Positions 44,011 to 53,273 of a stretch of 64,000 nucleotides of DNA are shown piece after piece. The stretch's first letter is position 1; each line of letters starts with the position of its first letter. Made by a program: the position numbers and the translations under genes. This stretch comes from JANRKN01 sp033763435. Lineage in GTDB: Bacteria; Planctomycetota; Phycisphaerae; Phycisphaerales; UBA1924. The stretch spans positions 45,609 through 109,608 of the forward strand of contig JANRKN010000128.1 of the NCBI GenBank assembly GCA_033763435.1. The letters are read 5' to 3'. The notes under the pieces are model-generated. The model ran no database searches, was not told the DNA's origin, and worked only from the letters and a program-made list of their open reading frames with translations.

Positions 44011-44130
44011 GCCCAACCGATCGGAGCGTCACACGCGGCTCTGAAGCGTCAGTCGTCACGACCCGCGCATTCCGCAAGCTCTGCCACGGGTTTTGGCCCC
44101 CGCGTTCTGGGGGTGCGTACATGCGCGCAG

Positions 44131-44158
44131 AAAAACGCCGGCGCGCAGGCCGCCGGCG
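44131..44158 (-). terminator. Rho-independent terminator after the GvpC-like gene
   Basis: On the minus strand CGCCGGCG (44158-44151) pairs with CGCCGGCG (44143-44136) around a 7-nt loop and is followed by five T (44135-44131). It lies 30 nt past the stop of the GvpC-like gene and should end most transcripts from the gvpA promoter. Confidence 0.75.
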
Positions 44159-44187
44159 GAGAGATCATCGTTGCTGCGTGTCGTGCC

Positions 44188-44916
44188 TCAGGCCGCGCGG
44201 TTCTTCTTCCGGGCGCGCTGCGCGGGCGACTCGCGCGTCTCAGCCTCCGAGCGGGGCGTGATGCGCGTGGGCGCCTCAGCCGCGGGCGTCGACACGCGGG
44301 CCGCGGGTCGCGGCGCCGGCCGGGGACCGGAACCCGAGGCCTTCGTCAGGCTCTGCACGAACTCCCGGCGCGAGTTCGCTGCGCGCCGCGCTGAGTCCAC
44401 ACGCTCGCGATGAATCTCCGTCACCAGCTCGCCCATCTCCTTGCGGAAACCTTCGAGCCAGCGGTGCGTCTCGCGCACGGCCTGGGTCCGCACGTCGCGG
44501 CTGCGCTTGGCGATCGCCCGCAGCACGTCGCGGTTGTGCTGCTCGAGCTTCGTCACGTCCTTGCGCAGGCCCGCCACCCAGCCGTCGACATTGGTCAGAA
44601 ACTGCTCGCGCTGGCGCTGGTCCTGCTCGCCCGCGCGAGTGCGCTCGGCGCGGATGCGCGGCAACAGCTTGCTGACGTCACCGCGGATCGCCTCAACACG
44701 GTCGCTCACACGCCGGATGGCCTGCTCGCGGCTCTGACGCTCGCGCTGCGCGGCGTCGCCCAGCTCCTGCTCGAAGCCCTTGAGCAGCTCCGACACATCC
44801 GACCGCAGCGAATCGACCCAGTCCGCGACCTGGCCGATCAGCTCCAGCCGCTGGTCGCGGCGCTCGTTGCCGGTGTTCCGCGAGATCCGCCGATTCGTTC
44901 GCGCGCTCGAAGCCAT
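44188..44916 (-). CDS. GvpC-like gas vesicle repeat protein
   Basis: The 242-aa protein is built of four tandem repeats of exactly 40 residues (21-60, 61-100, 101-140, 141-180). Each is centred on a pattern like V-x-x-W-V-x-x-L-R-x-D-V-x-x-L-L. For example, WVDSLRSDV and WVAGLRKDV recur with D at 40, 80 and 120 and E at 160. Highly charged helical segments and a basic Pro/Ala-rich tail follow. GvpC, which coats and stiffens gas vesicles, is likewise a helical repeat protein coded after gvpA. Sequence similarity to known GvpC is not obvious by eye, so the assignment rests on plan and position. Confidence 0.7.
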   Translation of the reverse strand: MASSARTNRRISRNTGNERRDQRLELIGQVADWVDSLRSDVSELLKGFEQELGDAAQRERQSREQAIRRVSDRVEAIRGDVSKLLPRIRAERTRAGEQDQRQREQFLTNVDGWVAGLRKDVTKLEQHNRDVLRAIAKRSRDVRTQAVRETHRWLEGFRKEMGELVTEIHRERVDSARRAANSRREFVQSLTKASGSGPRPAPRPAARVSTPAAEAPTRITPRSEAETRESPAQRARKKNRAA

Positions 44917-45011
44917 GCGACACCTTCCCTTAAGTGCTCAGCCCACCACCATCGCCCCGATCCCCACCACGCCCACCATCCCACCGTGCTCTATTGGCCG
45001 CCGGAACGCCG

Positions 45012-45039
45012 GGGGGCGGGCCCGATCGGACCCGCCCTC
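45012..45039 (-). other. GC-rich hairpin just after gvpA
   Basis: A near-perfect palindrome (GGCGGGTCC, GATC, GGGCCCGCC on the minus strand) begins 27 nt after the gvpA stop and lacks a T-run. Such a stem could stabilise the gvpA message or partly terminate, giving much more GvpA than GvpC-like protein. A similar palindrome centred on CCGATCGG lies upstream of gvpA at 45450-45467. Confidence 0.5.
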
Positions 45040-45066
45040 CGGCCGTGTTCCTTGACCGATCGCCGA

Positions 45067-45285
45067 TTAGTTGGGCGACGCGGCGGTCGCCGTCAGGCCG
45101 ATGGCCTCGGCGTACTTGAGGTACGTCTCGACCGACGCGATGACCACGCGGGCCTCGACCGAGAGCAGCTCGATGCCGACCAGCGAGACCTTCGCGAAGG
45201 CATCGATCACGATGCCCTTGTCCAGGATGCGGTCCACGACCTCAGCGAGGCTGGACGAATCCGTCGACTTCTGAACCTTCGCCAT
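45067..45285 (-). CDS. gvpA: GvpA, major gas vesicle structural protein
   Basis: The 72-aa protein is the hydrophobic rib-forming subunit. It matches GvpA throughout: SSSLAEVVDRILDKGIVIDA, FAKVSLVGIELLSVEARVVI and ASVETYLKYAEAIGL. It is the first gene of the cluster on this strand. ATG 45285 has AAGGAGAG at ideal spacing. The frame stays open for another 120 codons upstream, but that stretch has no homology-like content and is not considered coding. Confidence 0.95.
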   Translation of the reverse strand: MAKVQKSTDSSSLAEVVDRILDKGIVIDAFAKVSLVGIELLSVEARVVIASVETYLKYAEAIGLTATAASPN

Positions 45286-45915
45286 GAGACTCTCCTTGGC
45301 GCCGTCAAGCGCCGTCACAGTGTCGCGAGCTGTCCAGCGCCGTTCCTGACCTTCCCGCGGCTCGCTCATCGACCCCACACCTTGCGCCCGCGAGTTTCGC
45401 TCGCGGTCCGGGCTCATCGCTGAGACCGGCGGGTGTGTGATTCGAACACGGGGTCCGATCGGTCCCCCATGGCCCGCGCTCCATTGCTGGCAGCGCCGCG
45501 CTGGGTCGATCGATCGTGCCGCGGAACGGTCGGCGGTTCTGCGCCGGGCCGCTCCACCGACAGGTCCACACGACCCGTCGGCCGCCGCGAGCGTCTGCAC
45601 GCCCGTGGCTCCTCCGGCATCGACGCTCACCCGCCCCACCTGACGCCCACTCAAGTCCCAGCGCTCACAGGGTCGAAATCTGCACCGTCCACGCGGGCCA
45701 CACCCCTGTTCAGGAACACCGCAACATCTTCACCCGATCGCGGGAGCGGTTTCCCCGTAGAGCGATTCGGGGCGCGCCGGAGCTGGCCGCCGCGCACTCT
45801 CCGATGAATTGCCCCGCTCGGACCACCGATAGCAGACGGGATGCCTGTCGCGGGACGCCGCGACGCTCAGGCATCATCTGTTCGTGGCCACGAATCATCA
45901 GATCGGAGCTCCCGC
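45286..45915. other. Divergent control region between gvpA and the CheA-like gene
   Basis: This 630-nt stretch must contain the gvpA promoter (minus) and the promoter of the CheA-like gene (plus). I see a palindrome GGGGTCCGATCGGTCCCC at 45450-45467 and a hairpin at about 45396-45412 (CGCGAG...CTCGCG). No sigma70 or sigma54 promoter is convincing. Open frames crossing it look spurious. Confidence 0.6.
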
Positions 45916-48900
45916 GTGTCCTCGCACGATCACTCGCCCGACGCCCCGCGTTTCCGCCGCAAGGATCTCGACGAAGCGCTCGCGCAGCCCTCGCCCGATG
46001 CCGCGCGCGAGCCCGAGCCCGCGCCGCCGCAGCTCGCCCAGGGCGCCGACGGCACCGCCGGTGCACCCGCGCGCTCCTTCTTCCAGCGCGCCGATGCGTC
46101 CCAGCCCCTCGACAACGCCGAGATCGCTGCGGCGCCCGAGCCCGCGAGCGCCGAGCCAGACTCGCCCGAGATGGCCGAGCCCTCGGAGCCCGTCAACGAG
46201 ACGCCCGCGATCTTCCGTCGCGCGGACTCGGCCTTCCGCCGCGCCGATGCGCCGACGAACGAACCGGCCCCCCAGCCCAGCGAGCCTGTGCCGACCGACG
46301 CGGTGAACGCCGAGGCCCCCACGCTCGCGGCAGAGGCACTCCCAGACGCGCGGACGACGACCGCGGCCGAGCCAACATCAGTCGACGAACCCGCCAGCAC
46401 GCTCCCGCGCATCGGCCTGCGCGCGAGTGACGTGACGCCCGCGTCCGAGCTCGCGCCCGAACCCGCGCTCGAACCTGGGCCCGAATCTGGGCTCGCTTCT
46501 GATCCCGCGTCGCATGCGCCCGAAAGCCTCGCCGAGCCGGAAGCGCCTGAGAGCGACGCGCCAAAGATCGCGGCCTTCGCACCCGCGCCCGAGCCGCCGA
46601 CGCTCGAAACGCCGACTTTCGCCGCGGAGCTCGTGAGCGAGTCGATCAGCACGGCAGAGGATGCGCCGATCGCCGCATTGCCGGTGGAAGAAGCGCCGGT
46701 GAGCGAAACGCCGAGCGAGACACCGAACGACGCGCCGAGTGCTGTTGCGGCCGAACTTTCCACGGCGCCGGAGATCACCGCGCCCCAGGCTCAGGCCGAA
46801 GCGCCGCCCGAGATCCTCGCGACCGAAGTCAGCCCAGCCACGGACGGCCCAGCCAAGGACATCACCGCGGTCGACACCACGCCCTCGGAGCTCACGGCCG
46901 CGCACAACCCCGAACCCGATGGCACGGCGACCGCCGAAATCGTCGAAGAGGACAGCTTCGATCCCTTCGCGGCGCTTGCTCTCCCGCCCTGGCCGGAAGA
47001 CCCGGCGCCCACCACCGAGCCCGCAGCCACCAGCGACACACCCGCCGAGCCGCAGACAGGCGCGGAAACTCAGGCATTCACCGAGCCCGAGGCCGAAGCG
47101 ACGCGCGAAGTCGCCATGGAACTCACGCCCGACACCGCGACGGAGTCTGCTGTCGAGGCTCAGTCGGGTGCTGCGCCGGAAGTCCCGGTCGAAGCGCCGA
47201 TCGAACCTGCAGCCGAAACCTCGCCCGCGACCGTGGCCGAGCCGTCGGCCGAAGCTCCCACGGAACTGCCAACCGAACTGCCAGCCGAATCTCCGACCGA
47301 ACCGGTGACCGAAACGATGCCCGACCCCATCGCCCAAACGCTCACCGAAACGCCGGCCGAGCCTCTGGTGGACTCGCCCACTGAACCCACCTTCGATGCC
47401 GCGCCGGATGCTGGCGCGGAATCTCCCGCCGACATGCCCGCGGCCTCTGACGCTGCGCCGACCGAGCTCACCCTCGAGCAGGTGATGGCGATGATGGCCG
47501 CAGAAGGCGGCGGTGCGGCAGGCGGCGGCGGCGAGTCTTGGGGCACCACGCCCCTGACGCTTCCTCCCGAGAAGCTCGAGCTGCTGCAGTTCATGATCAC
47601 CGATCTCCGTGGCGGCGCCGAGCAGATCGAGCCGATCATCGCCGAGATCGCCGACATCACCACCCGCGCCGAGGCCGCCGCGAGCATGCGCGACCTCGCC
47701 GACGGGATGCGCAAGACCGCCGAGTTCTTCGAGTTCGCCTCGCTCAACACGCTGATCGACCTGCTGCACCGCGTGGGCCTGCGCATCGCCGACGTGCAGG
47801 ACGACAACATGAACGAGGTGCTCCTGCGCGTCCGCGCCGTCAAGCGCCTCATCGATCAGCACGCCGCGGCGCTCGAAGTGATGATGGAGACGTCCTGGCC
47901 CCTCAACACGCTGTCCGAGCGCATCGACAGCCTGCTCTCGGGCATGCCGATGGACCCGGCGTTCGTCGCCTGGCATCGCAACGACATCGACCGCGTGCTC
48001 GAGCTCGACCGCGTGGTTGAGGGCGTGGAACCGCTCCCCGAGCCCGGCTCAGCTCCCATCGCGCCGGCCGACAGTTCTGCCACCGCGGCCATCCAGACCG
48101 CGTCGACTCAGGCCTTGCCGACCGACCCCGCAAGCGTCGAGAAGGCGATCCCGATCGTCCGCGTTGACGAACGCTTGCTCGAACAGCTCTTTGACCTCGT
48201 GGGCCAGCTCGTGCTGAGCAAGAACCGGCTCTCGCGCGTCACGCGCATGCTTCAGTCCGCACGCGATACCCGCGACAGCATCGAAGAGCTCGTCGTCACC
48301 GCGTCCGAGCTCGACCGCCTGACCAGCTCGCTGCAGACGGGAATCATGCAGACGCGCCTGCAGCCGATCGGCAAGCTCTTCGAGCGCTACCCGCGCGTGA
48401 TCCGCGACGTAGCGCGTCTTGCTGACAAGGAAATCGAGATCGAGCTCCACGGGCAGGACATTCTCGTTGACAAGGGCCTGATCGAGTCGCTCTCCGACCC
48501 GCTCACGCAGCTGCTGCGCCATGCCGCGTCGTACTCGATCGAAGCCCCCGCCGACCGCGAAGCCCGCGGCAAGCCCCGCACGGGGCGCGTCACACTCTCG
48601 GCCTCGCACCAGGGCACACACGTGGTGATCACGCTGCACGACGACGGCAGCGGCATCGACCCCGCGGCGCTGCGCGCCAAGGCCGTCGAGCTGGGCATCC
48701 TGCCCGAGGCCGACGCGAGCGCGATGCGCGAGGCGCAGCTCATGGAGCTGTGCTTTAACGAGGACATGGGCGTGGGCATGCTTGCGGGCATGGACCAGAA
48801 GCTGCGCAAGTTCAACGCCGAGCCTTCGATCAGCTCCGAACCCGGCGCGAGCTGCACGATCACCGTCTCGGTGCCTCTGGCCGCGGCCATCATTCCCTCG

Positions 48901-49317
48901 ATGCTCGTGGGCGTCGGACGCTCGATGTACGCGATCCCGCTCAAGGCGGTCGTCGAGATCCTCAAGCCCGGCACCGAGCACCGCTCCGAGATGGGCGGGC
49001 GCCCGCTGATCCGCCTGCGCGAGCAGGTGCTGCCGGTCGTCAACCTGCGTGAGTCGCTCAACGAGTCCGCGCCCGAGGGCACGGCCGAGGGCGAGCTGCC
49101 GCGGTTTGCGGTCGTGGTCGACAACGCGGGCCACCGCGCCGCGCTGCTTGTTGACCGCGTCGTGGGCCAGCAGGAGATCGTCCTCAAGCAGCTCGACGAG
49201 CGCTGCGCGGTCGAAGGCCCATTCTCGGGGGCGACGATCCGCGACGACGGCTCGGTGTCACTCATCCTGGATATCGCCCGCGTGATGCGCGACCTGAGCA
49301 CTGAGGCCGTCGCCTGA
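45916..49317 (+). CDS. CheA-like protein with degenerate kinase motifs and a long disordered N-terminus
   Basis: The protein is about 1,133 aa. Residues 1 to about 535 are Ala/Pro/Glu/Thr-rich and lack domains. Then comes an Hpt-like helical domain whose phosphoacceptor His position reads Asp (LADGMRKTAEFFEF). A dimerisation helix pair (RLLEQLFDLVGQLVLSKNRL) precedes a HATPase domain, and a CheW-like domain ends the chain (MYAIPLKAVVEILK). The N-box Asn is replaced (LLRHAASYSIE), while the DDGSGID G1 box remains. Kinase activity is doubtful. GTG 45916 with GGAG 7 nt upstream was chosen over ATG 45841. No cheW or cheY is near. Confidence 0.82.
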   Translation: MSSHDHSPDAPRFRRKDLDEALAQPSPDAAREPEPAPPQLAQGADGTAGAPARSFFQRADASQPLDNAEIAAAPEPASAEPDSPEMAEPSEPVNETPAIFRRADSAFRRADAPTNEPAPQPSEPVPTDAVNAEAPTLAAEALPDARTTTAAEPTSVDEPASTLPRIGLRASDVTPASELAPEPALEPGPESGLASDPASHAPESLAEPEAPESDAPKIAAFAPAPEPPTLETPTFAAELVSESISTAEDAPIAALPVEEAPVSETPSETPNDAPSAVAAELSTAPEITAPQAQAEAPPEILATEVSPATDGPAKDITAVDTTPSELTAAHNPEPDGTATAEIVEEDSFDPFAALALPPWPEDPAPTTEPAATSDTPAEPQTGAETQAFTEPEAEATREVAMELTPDTATESAVEAQSGAAPEVPVEAPIEPAAETSPATVAEPSAEAPTELPTELPAESPTEPVTETMPDPIAQTLTETPAEPLVDSPTEPTFDAAPDAGAESPADMPAASDAAPTELTLEQVMAMMAAEGGGAAGGGGESWGTTPLTLPPEKLELLQFMITDLRGGAEQIEPIIAEIADITTRAEAAASMRDLADGMRKTAEFFEFASLNTLIDLLHRVGLRIADVQDDNMNEVLLRVRAVKRLIDQHAAALEVMMETSWPLNTLSERIDSLLSGMPMDPAFVAWHRNDIDRVLELDRVVEGVEPLPEPGSAPIAPADSSATAAIQTASTQALPTDPASVEKAIPIVRVDERLLEQLFDLVGQLVLSKNRLSRVTRMLQSARDTRDSIEELVVTASELDRLTSSLQTGIMQTRLQPIGKLFERYPRVIRDVARLADKEIEIELHGQDILVDKGLIESLSDPLTQLLRHAASYSIEAPADREARGKPRTGRVTLSASHQGTHVVITLHDDGSGIDPAALRAKAVELGILPEADASAMREAQLMELCFNEDMGVGMLAGMDQKLRKFNAEPSISSEPGASCTITVSVPLAAAIIPSMLVGVGRSMYAIPLKAVVEILKPGTEHRSEMGGRPLIRLREQVLPVVNLRESLNESAPEGTAEGELPRFAVVVDNAGHRAALLVDRVVGQQEIVLKQLDERCAVEGPFSGATIRDDGSVSLILDIARVMRDLSTEAVA

Positions 49318-49440
49318 CGTTCTCGGAACGGGCGTTTCGCAGGACCCACTCAGGCCCTTCGCAAGGCCTGATCGGGACCGGCGTTAGGCCGGCGCGCCGA
49401 TTCTGCGGCCCGGCCCGAACATCGACCGATAACTCCCGCG

Positions 49441-51825
49441 GTGACCACCGCCGCGGCCCCATCCTCCGCCCGATCGGCCCTGCTCGCGCTTTTGAGCGCG
49501 GGCCAGCACGCCCAGTTTGTCTCGGCGGCCTGTGCGTACTTGCAGGCCGACGGGTCGGATTCGGCGATCGCGTTCCAGGCCGCGGGCGCTGCTGGCACGC
49601 TCGGGTTGCCGACGCTGGCGCGTGATTTCCTCGCGATGCTGCCCCAGGCCGCGCAATCGGACCCGGCGGTCGTTTCGCTTCGTGCGAGGCTCTCGGCGTT
49701 GCCTCACGATGCTCTTCCCGAGGCCGATCGCGCCCGCACATTTGCGGACGCCGCCGCGACGCTGGGCCGACGCCTTCACGGGGCTGGGGCGGTCAATTCC
49801 AGCCCATTCTCTACCTCAGAGCAAGTTTCGCCGCAGGTCTTGCGTGCGCCTTCGGGGCTCGTGGTCTGCAGGGACGCGCGGGGCCGCGTGGAGCTCCTCA
49901 CGCCCGCGACGCGAGCGCTCACCGAGTTCCGTCAATTGCGAGCTTCGCAAGGCGCGCGCCCGATCGAAGCGCTCGTCGCGGCGGGCCTTGCTCCGGGCTT
50001 GATCGGCGCCCTGCTGGAGCTTGCACCCCGCCAGCCCGACGGCTTCGCGCCGATGGTTCTGATCGTGGAGCCCGACGCGCAGCGCGCGGCTGACATTCTG
50101 AGCCTTCCGGGCGAAGACGTGCGGGACGAACGCCTCCGGCTGTTCGTGGGCCCAGGCGCTGCCGAAGCCTTCGCCGCATTCCTCCGCGCGCGGCCCGATG
50201 CCGTGCTGCCCTCCGACGTGCTTTCGATCACCTCCGCGTCGCTCGCGGCCTCGCTGCGCGCGACGCTCGACGGGCTCGCTTCCGCGCAGCAGGCCCGTGC
50301 CCAGACGCTCTGGCCGCGCGTGCTTTCGCGTTACGCCGGACGCTCGCCCGAGTTCTGGGCCCGGCGCCTCGCTGAGCCCGGCCCCAAGCGGGTGCTCATC
50401 CCAATCTCCCGGTTCTCGACCTTCGTGCGCCACTCGGCCTCGGACCTTGCCGAGGCCTTCCGCGCGCTCGGGCACCGCGCCGAGATCCTCACCGAGCCCG
50501 ACGACTCGACGCACCTGATCACGACCGCGTATCACGACGCGATCGAACGTCTCGAGCCCGACTTGGTCGTCTGCATCAACTTCAGCCGGCACGCGCTCGC
50601 GAACGCCTTTCCGCCCGAGTTGCCGTTTGTCTGCTGGGCGCAGGACGCGATGCCTCACCTGTTCAACGAGCGGCTCGGCCGCGCGTTCGCACCACTGGAT
50701 TTCTTTGTCGGTCACACCTGGCCCGAGCTGTTCAGCGCCTGCGGTTTCCCGCGTTCTCAGACGCGCCCAGCACCGGTCGTCGCATCCGACACCAAGTTCA
50801 CGCCCTCGCCCGCGCCCGCCGAGCTTCTCCGCAAGCACGCGTGCGATGTCGCGTACGCCTCGCACCAGTCGGAGCCTCCCGAGATTCTCGAGCACCGGTT
50901 GCGCGAGTCGATCCGCAGCAACCCGCAGGCGCTGCGGGTGTTCGAGGCCGTGCTGCCGACCATCGAGGCCGTCGCGAACGCGCCGTTCGATCATCACCCC
51001 GGGGGCGAGCTTCGCACGGCGCTGGATGTCGCGTTTGCCGAGCGCTTCCCCGCCGCACCTCCGCAGGTGCGGGTGCTGATGCTCACGCAGTTTGTCTTCC
51101 CGCTTGCCGAGCGGCGCGCAAGGCACATCGCGCTCACTTGGGCCGCGGAGCTGGCCGAAGAGCTCGGCCTGCGGTTCCATCTCTATGGGCGAGGCTGGGA
51201 GACGCACCCGCGGCTGGCCTCATTTGCGCGAGGTCCGCTCGAGCACGGCGAGGCGCTCCGCGCGAGCTACCAGGCCGCAGCGGTGCATCTGCACGTCTCG
51301 CTCAACTCCCTCGTCCATCAGCGCGTGCTTGAGTGCTCGCTCTCAGGCGGGCTGCCGCTGCCGCTGCTTCATCGCGACGAGCTGACGACGCTCGAACTCT
51401 GGCTGCTCGAACAGATGCGCGCCCGGCCCGTCGATGTCTGCCGCATCGAGCCCCGACTGGACTGCTGGTGGACGGGCGACCACGTCGAGCTCATGCGCTG
51501 GACATCTCTCCGTCAGCGGCTGGGGCTTGAGGGCTATCCGATCCTCGCGGCGCACGAGTGCTACCAGCGCTCGCTCGCGAGCGCGCCCCCGCCGCCGCGG
51601 AGCACCCACGCGGACTTCCTGCTGGGCGACCTGGCCGACACCACCTTCCGCAGCAAAGCCACGCTGCGAGACGCCATCGCCCGCGCGGTTGAACGCCCCG
51701 AGTGGCGCGCCGAGACCGCGGCCTCGATCCGCGAGCGCGTCCGCGCCCACCTCACCCACCACGTCTTTGCACGCGACATGCTCGAGTTTCTCGGAGGCCG
51801 ACTCCGCGAGGGTGCCCGCCCATGA
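49441..51825 (+). CDS. CgeB-like glycosyltransferase with N-terminal helical extension
   Basis: The 794-aa protein has an N-terminal helical region of about 100 residues (TPR-like), then a two-Rossmann GT-B glycosyltransferase. Recognisable pieces are RVLIPISRFSTFVRHSASDL, PDLVVCINFSRHAL, LPFVCWAQDAMPHL and a CgeB-type C-terminal part (LRFHLYGRGWETHP, VHLHVSLNSLVHQRVLECSL). It probably adds sugars to a surface or secreted glycan. GTG 49441 lacks a clear ribosome site. It overlaps the next glycosyltransferase gene by ATGA. Confidence 0.75.
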   Translation: MTTAAAPSSARSALLALLSAGQHAQFVSAACAYLQADGSDSAIAFQAAGAAGTLGLPTLARDFLAMLPQAAQSDPAVVSLRARLSALPHDALPEADRARTFADAAATLGRRLHGAGAVNSSPFSTSEQVSPQVLRAPSGLVVCRDARGRVELLTPATRALTEFRQLRASQGARPIEALVAAGLAPGLIGALLELAPRQPDGFAPMVLIVEPDAQRAADILSLPGEDVRDERLRLFVGPGAAEAFAAFLRARPDAVLPSDVLSITSASLAASLRATLDGLASAQQARAQTLWPRVLSRYAGRSPEFWARRLAEPGPKRVLIPISRFSTFVRHSASDLAEAFRALGHRAEILTEPDDSTHLITTAYHDAIERLEPDLVVCINFSRHALANAFPPELPFVCWAQDAMPHLFNERLGRAFAPLDFFVGHTWPELFSACGFPRSQTRPAPVVASDTKFTPSPAPAELLRKHACDVAYASHQSEPPEILEHRLRESIRSNPQALRVFEAVLPTIEAVANAPFDHHPGGELRTALDVAFAERFPAAPPQVRVLMLTQFVFPLAERRARHIALTWAAELAEELGLRFHLYGRGWETHPRLASFARGPLEHGEALRASYQAAAVHLHVSLNSLVHQRVLECSLSGGLPLPLLHRDELTTLELWLLEQMRARPVDVCRIEPRLDCWWTGDHVELMRWTSLRQRLGLEGYPILAAHECYQRSLASAPPPPRSTHADFLLGDLADTTFRSKATLRDAIARAVERPEWRAETAASIRERVRAHLTHHVFARDMLEFLGGRLREGARP

Positions 51826-53258
51826 CCCCCGACCGCCCGCTCCGCATCGCCTTGGTCTCGCGCGAGTATCCGCCGTTCTTCGGAGGCGGGATCGGCTCCT
51901 ACGCCCGGCACATCGCACCCGCGCTCGCTCGCGCCGGCGTGCATGTGCATGTCCTCACGCAGGCGCACGACCCCTCGCACCCGCGCGTCACCTCGAGCGC
52001 GCTCGGCGCCGGCTCGCTCACCGTTCACCGCGTGCCGCTGCCTTCGCGCACGGGCAGCTGGACGCGCTCGCTCCTGCGCTGGTCCGCGGCCGTCGCGACC
52101 GCGCTCGACGACCTCCGCCGCGAACAGCGCATCGACCTCGCCGAGTTCGCCGAGTGCGAGGCCGCGGGCCTCACCACCTCCCTCGCTCGCGCGATGTTCC
52201 CGGAGCTGGACGCTTCACCGGGCCTCAGCGCAAGCGCCCCGACCCGCTTGCCCACGGTCGTTCACCTGCACACGCCCAGCGAGATGCTCCTGGCGCTGCG
52301 ATCACTCTCGATCAGCAGCGTGACCGAAGACTTCGCGGCGTACGTACTGGCCGAGCGCGCAGCAATGCACGCGGCCTCCGCGATCTGCGCCCCCTCTCGC
52401 TTCATCGCGGGCTGGGCCCAGAAGCACTACGAACTCTCCACGACGCCCGAGGTGATTCCGTACGCGATCGCGCCCCCGCCGCCGCTCGAATCGCTCGGCG
52501 AGTTTCCCGAGGCGCCGCGTGTGCTCTTTGTCGGGCGCATCGAACCTCGCAAGGGCATCGAGCCCTTGCTGCGGGCGTGGGCCCGCGTGCGCGCCGCGGT
52601 GCCGGGCGCCGAGCTTCGCATCGCGGGCAGCGATACCTCCACCGCGCCGGGCGGCACGTCGCTGCGAGGCCACCTCGTGCGAGATCTCTCGATCGACGCC
52701 CGCGGCTCGATCCAGTTCCTCGGCCCGCTGCCCCCCGAAGTCCTCACGCTCGAATACGCTCAGGCCTCGCTCTGCGTGATCCCTTCGCTGTGGGAGAACT
52801 ATCCGAACACCTGCCTCGAAGCCCTCGCCCACGCGCGCCCGGTGGTCGTGTCCGACTCAGGCGGCATGCGCGAGATGTTCGAAGGCACGCCCGCGGGCCT
52901 CACGTTCCCCACCGGATGCGTCGAGTCGCTCGCCGACGCGATGATCTCGATCCTGCACGAGCCCCCCGCCCAGCGTCAGGCCCGTGGCCTCGCCGGTCGC
53001 GAGCACATCGCCGCCCTCTGCGATCCCGCTCGCATCGCCGCCAGGCGCATCGACTTCTATCGGCGCGTCATCGAGCGCGATCAGGCCTCGCCTGACCGCG
53101 CGACCGAGCCGGGACAGGCCTTGCGCATGTGGCGTAGCCTCCAGACGCTCGCCTCGGGCCAGACCTGGGGCGTCGCCATGCCGACCGTCGAGCCCGCGAT
53201 CGCGCGCTGGCTCGGCGGCACCGATTCACCCGCCCGCACTCACGAGTGCGCGATCTAA
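51822..53258 (+). CDS. GT4-family glycosyltransferase
   Basis: The 478-aa protein is a classical GT4 enzyme. The N-terminal domain starts IALVSREYPPFFGGGIGSYA. The C-terminal domain has VLFVGRIEPRKGIEPLLRAW, AELRIAGSD, IQFLGPLPPEV, and the donor-binding ENYPNTCLEALAHARPVV followed by VSDSGGMREMF. It likely transfers a hexose in surface polysaccharide synthesis. It is translationally coupled to the preceding glycosyltransferase. Confidence 0.92.
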   Translation: MTPDRPLRIALVSREYPPFFGGGIGSYARHIAPALARAGVHVHVLTQAHDPSHPRVTSSALGAGSLTVHRVPLPSRTGSWTRSLLRWSAAVATALDDLRREQRIDLAEFAECEAAGLTTSLARAMFPELDASPGLSASAPTRLPTVVHLHTPSEMLLALRSLSISSVTEDFAAYVLAERAAMHAASAICAPSRFIAGWAQKHYELSTTPEVIPYAIAPPPPLESLGEFPEAPRVLFVGRIEPRKGIEPLLRAWARVRAAVPGAELRIAGSDTSTAPGGTSLRGHLVRDLSIDARGSIQFLGPLPPEVLTLEYAQASLCVIPSLWENYPNTCLEALAHARPVVVSDSGGMREMFEGTPAGLTFPTGCVESLADAMISILHEPPAQRQARGLAGREHIAALCDPARIAARRIDFYRRVIERDQASPDRATEPGQALRMWRSLQTLASGQTWGVAMPTVEPAIARWLGGTDSPARTHECAI

Positions 53259-53273
53259 AGAGGAGTGCGCGAG

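Noticed and set aside
45421..45460. tRNA-like T-arm on the minus strand (GTGTTCGAATCACAC) upstream of gvpA
   Set aside because: No matching acceptor, D-arm or anticodon arm can be built within 90 nt on either side, so it is not a tRNA. It could at most be a remnant of one, which cannot be supported.
45067..45654. Extended N-terminus giving a 195-aa GvpA
   Set aside because: The strong ribosome site and family length place the start at 45285; the upstream codons have no GvpA similarity.
46378..47976. 532-codon frame opposite the low-complexity part of the CheA-like gene
   Set aside because: Its Gly/Arg/Phe-rich product is the antisense of Ala/Pro/Glu-rich coding repeats, with no ribosome site or domain.
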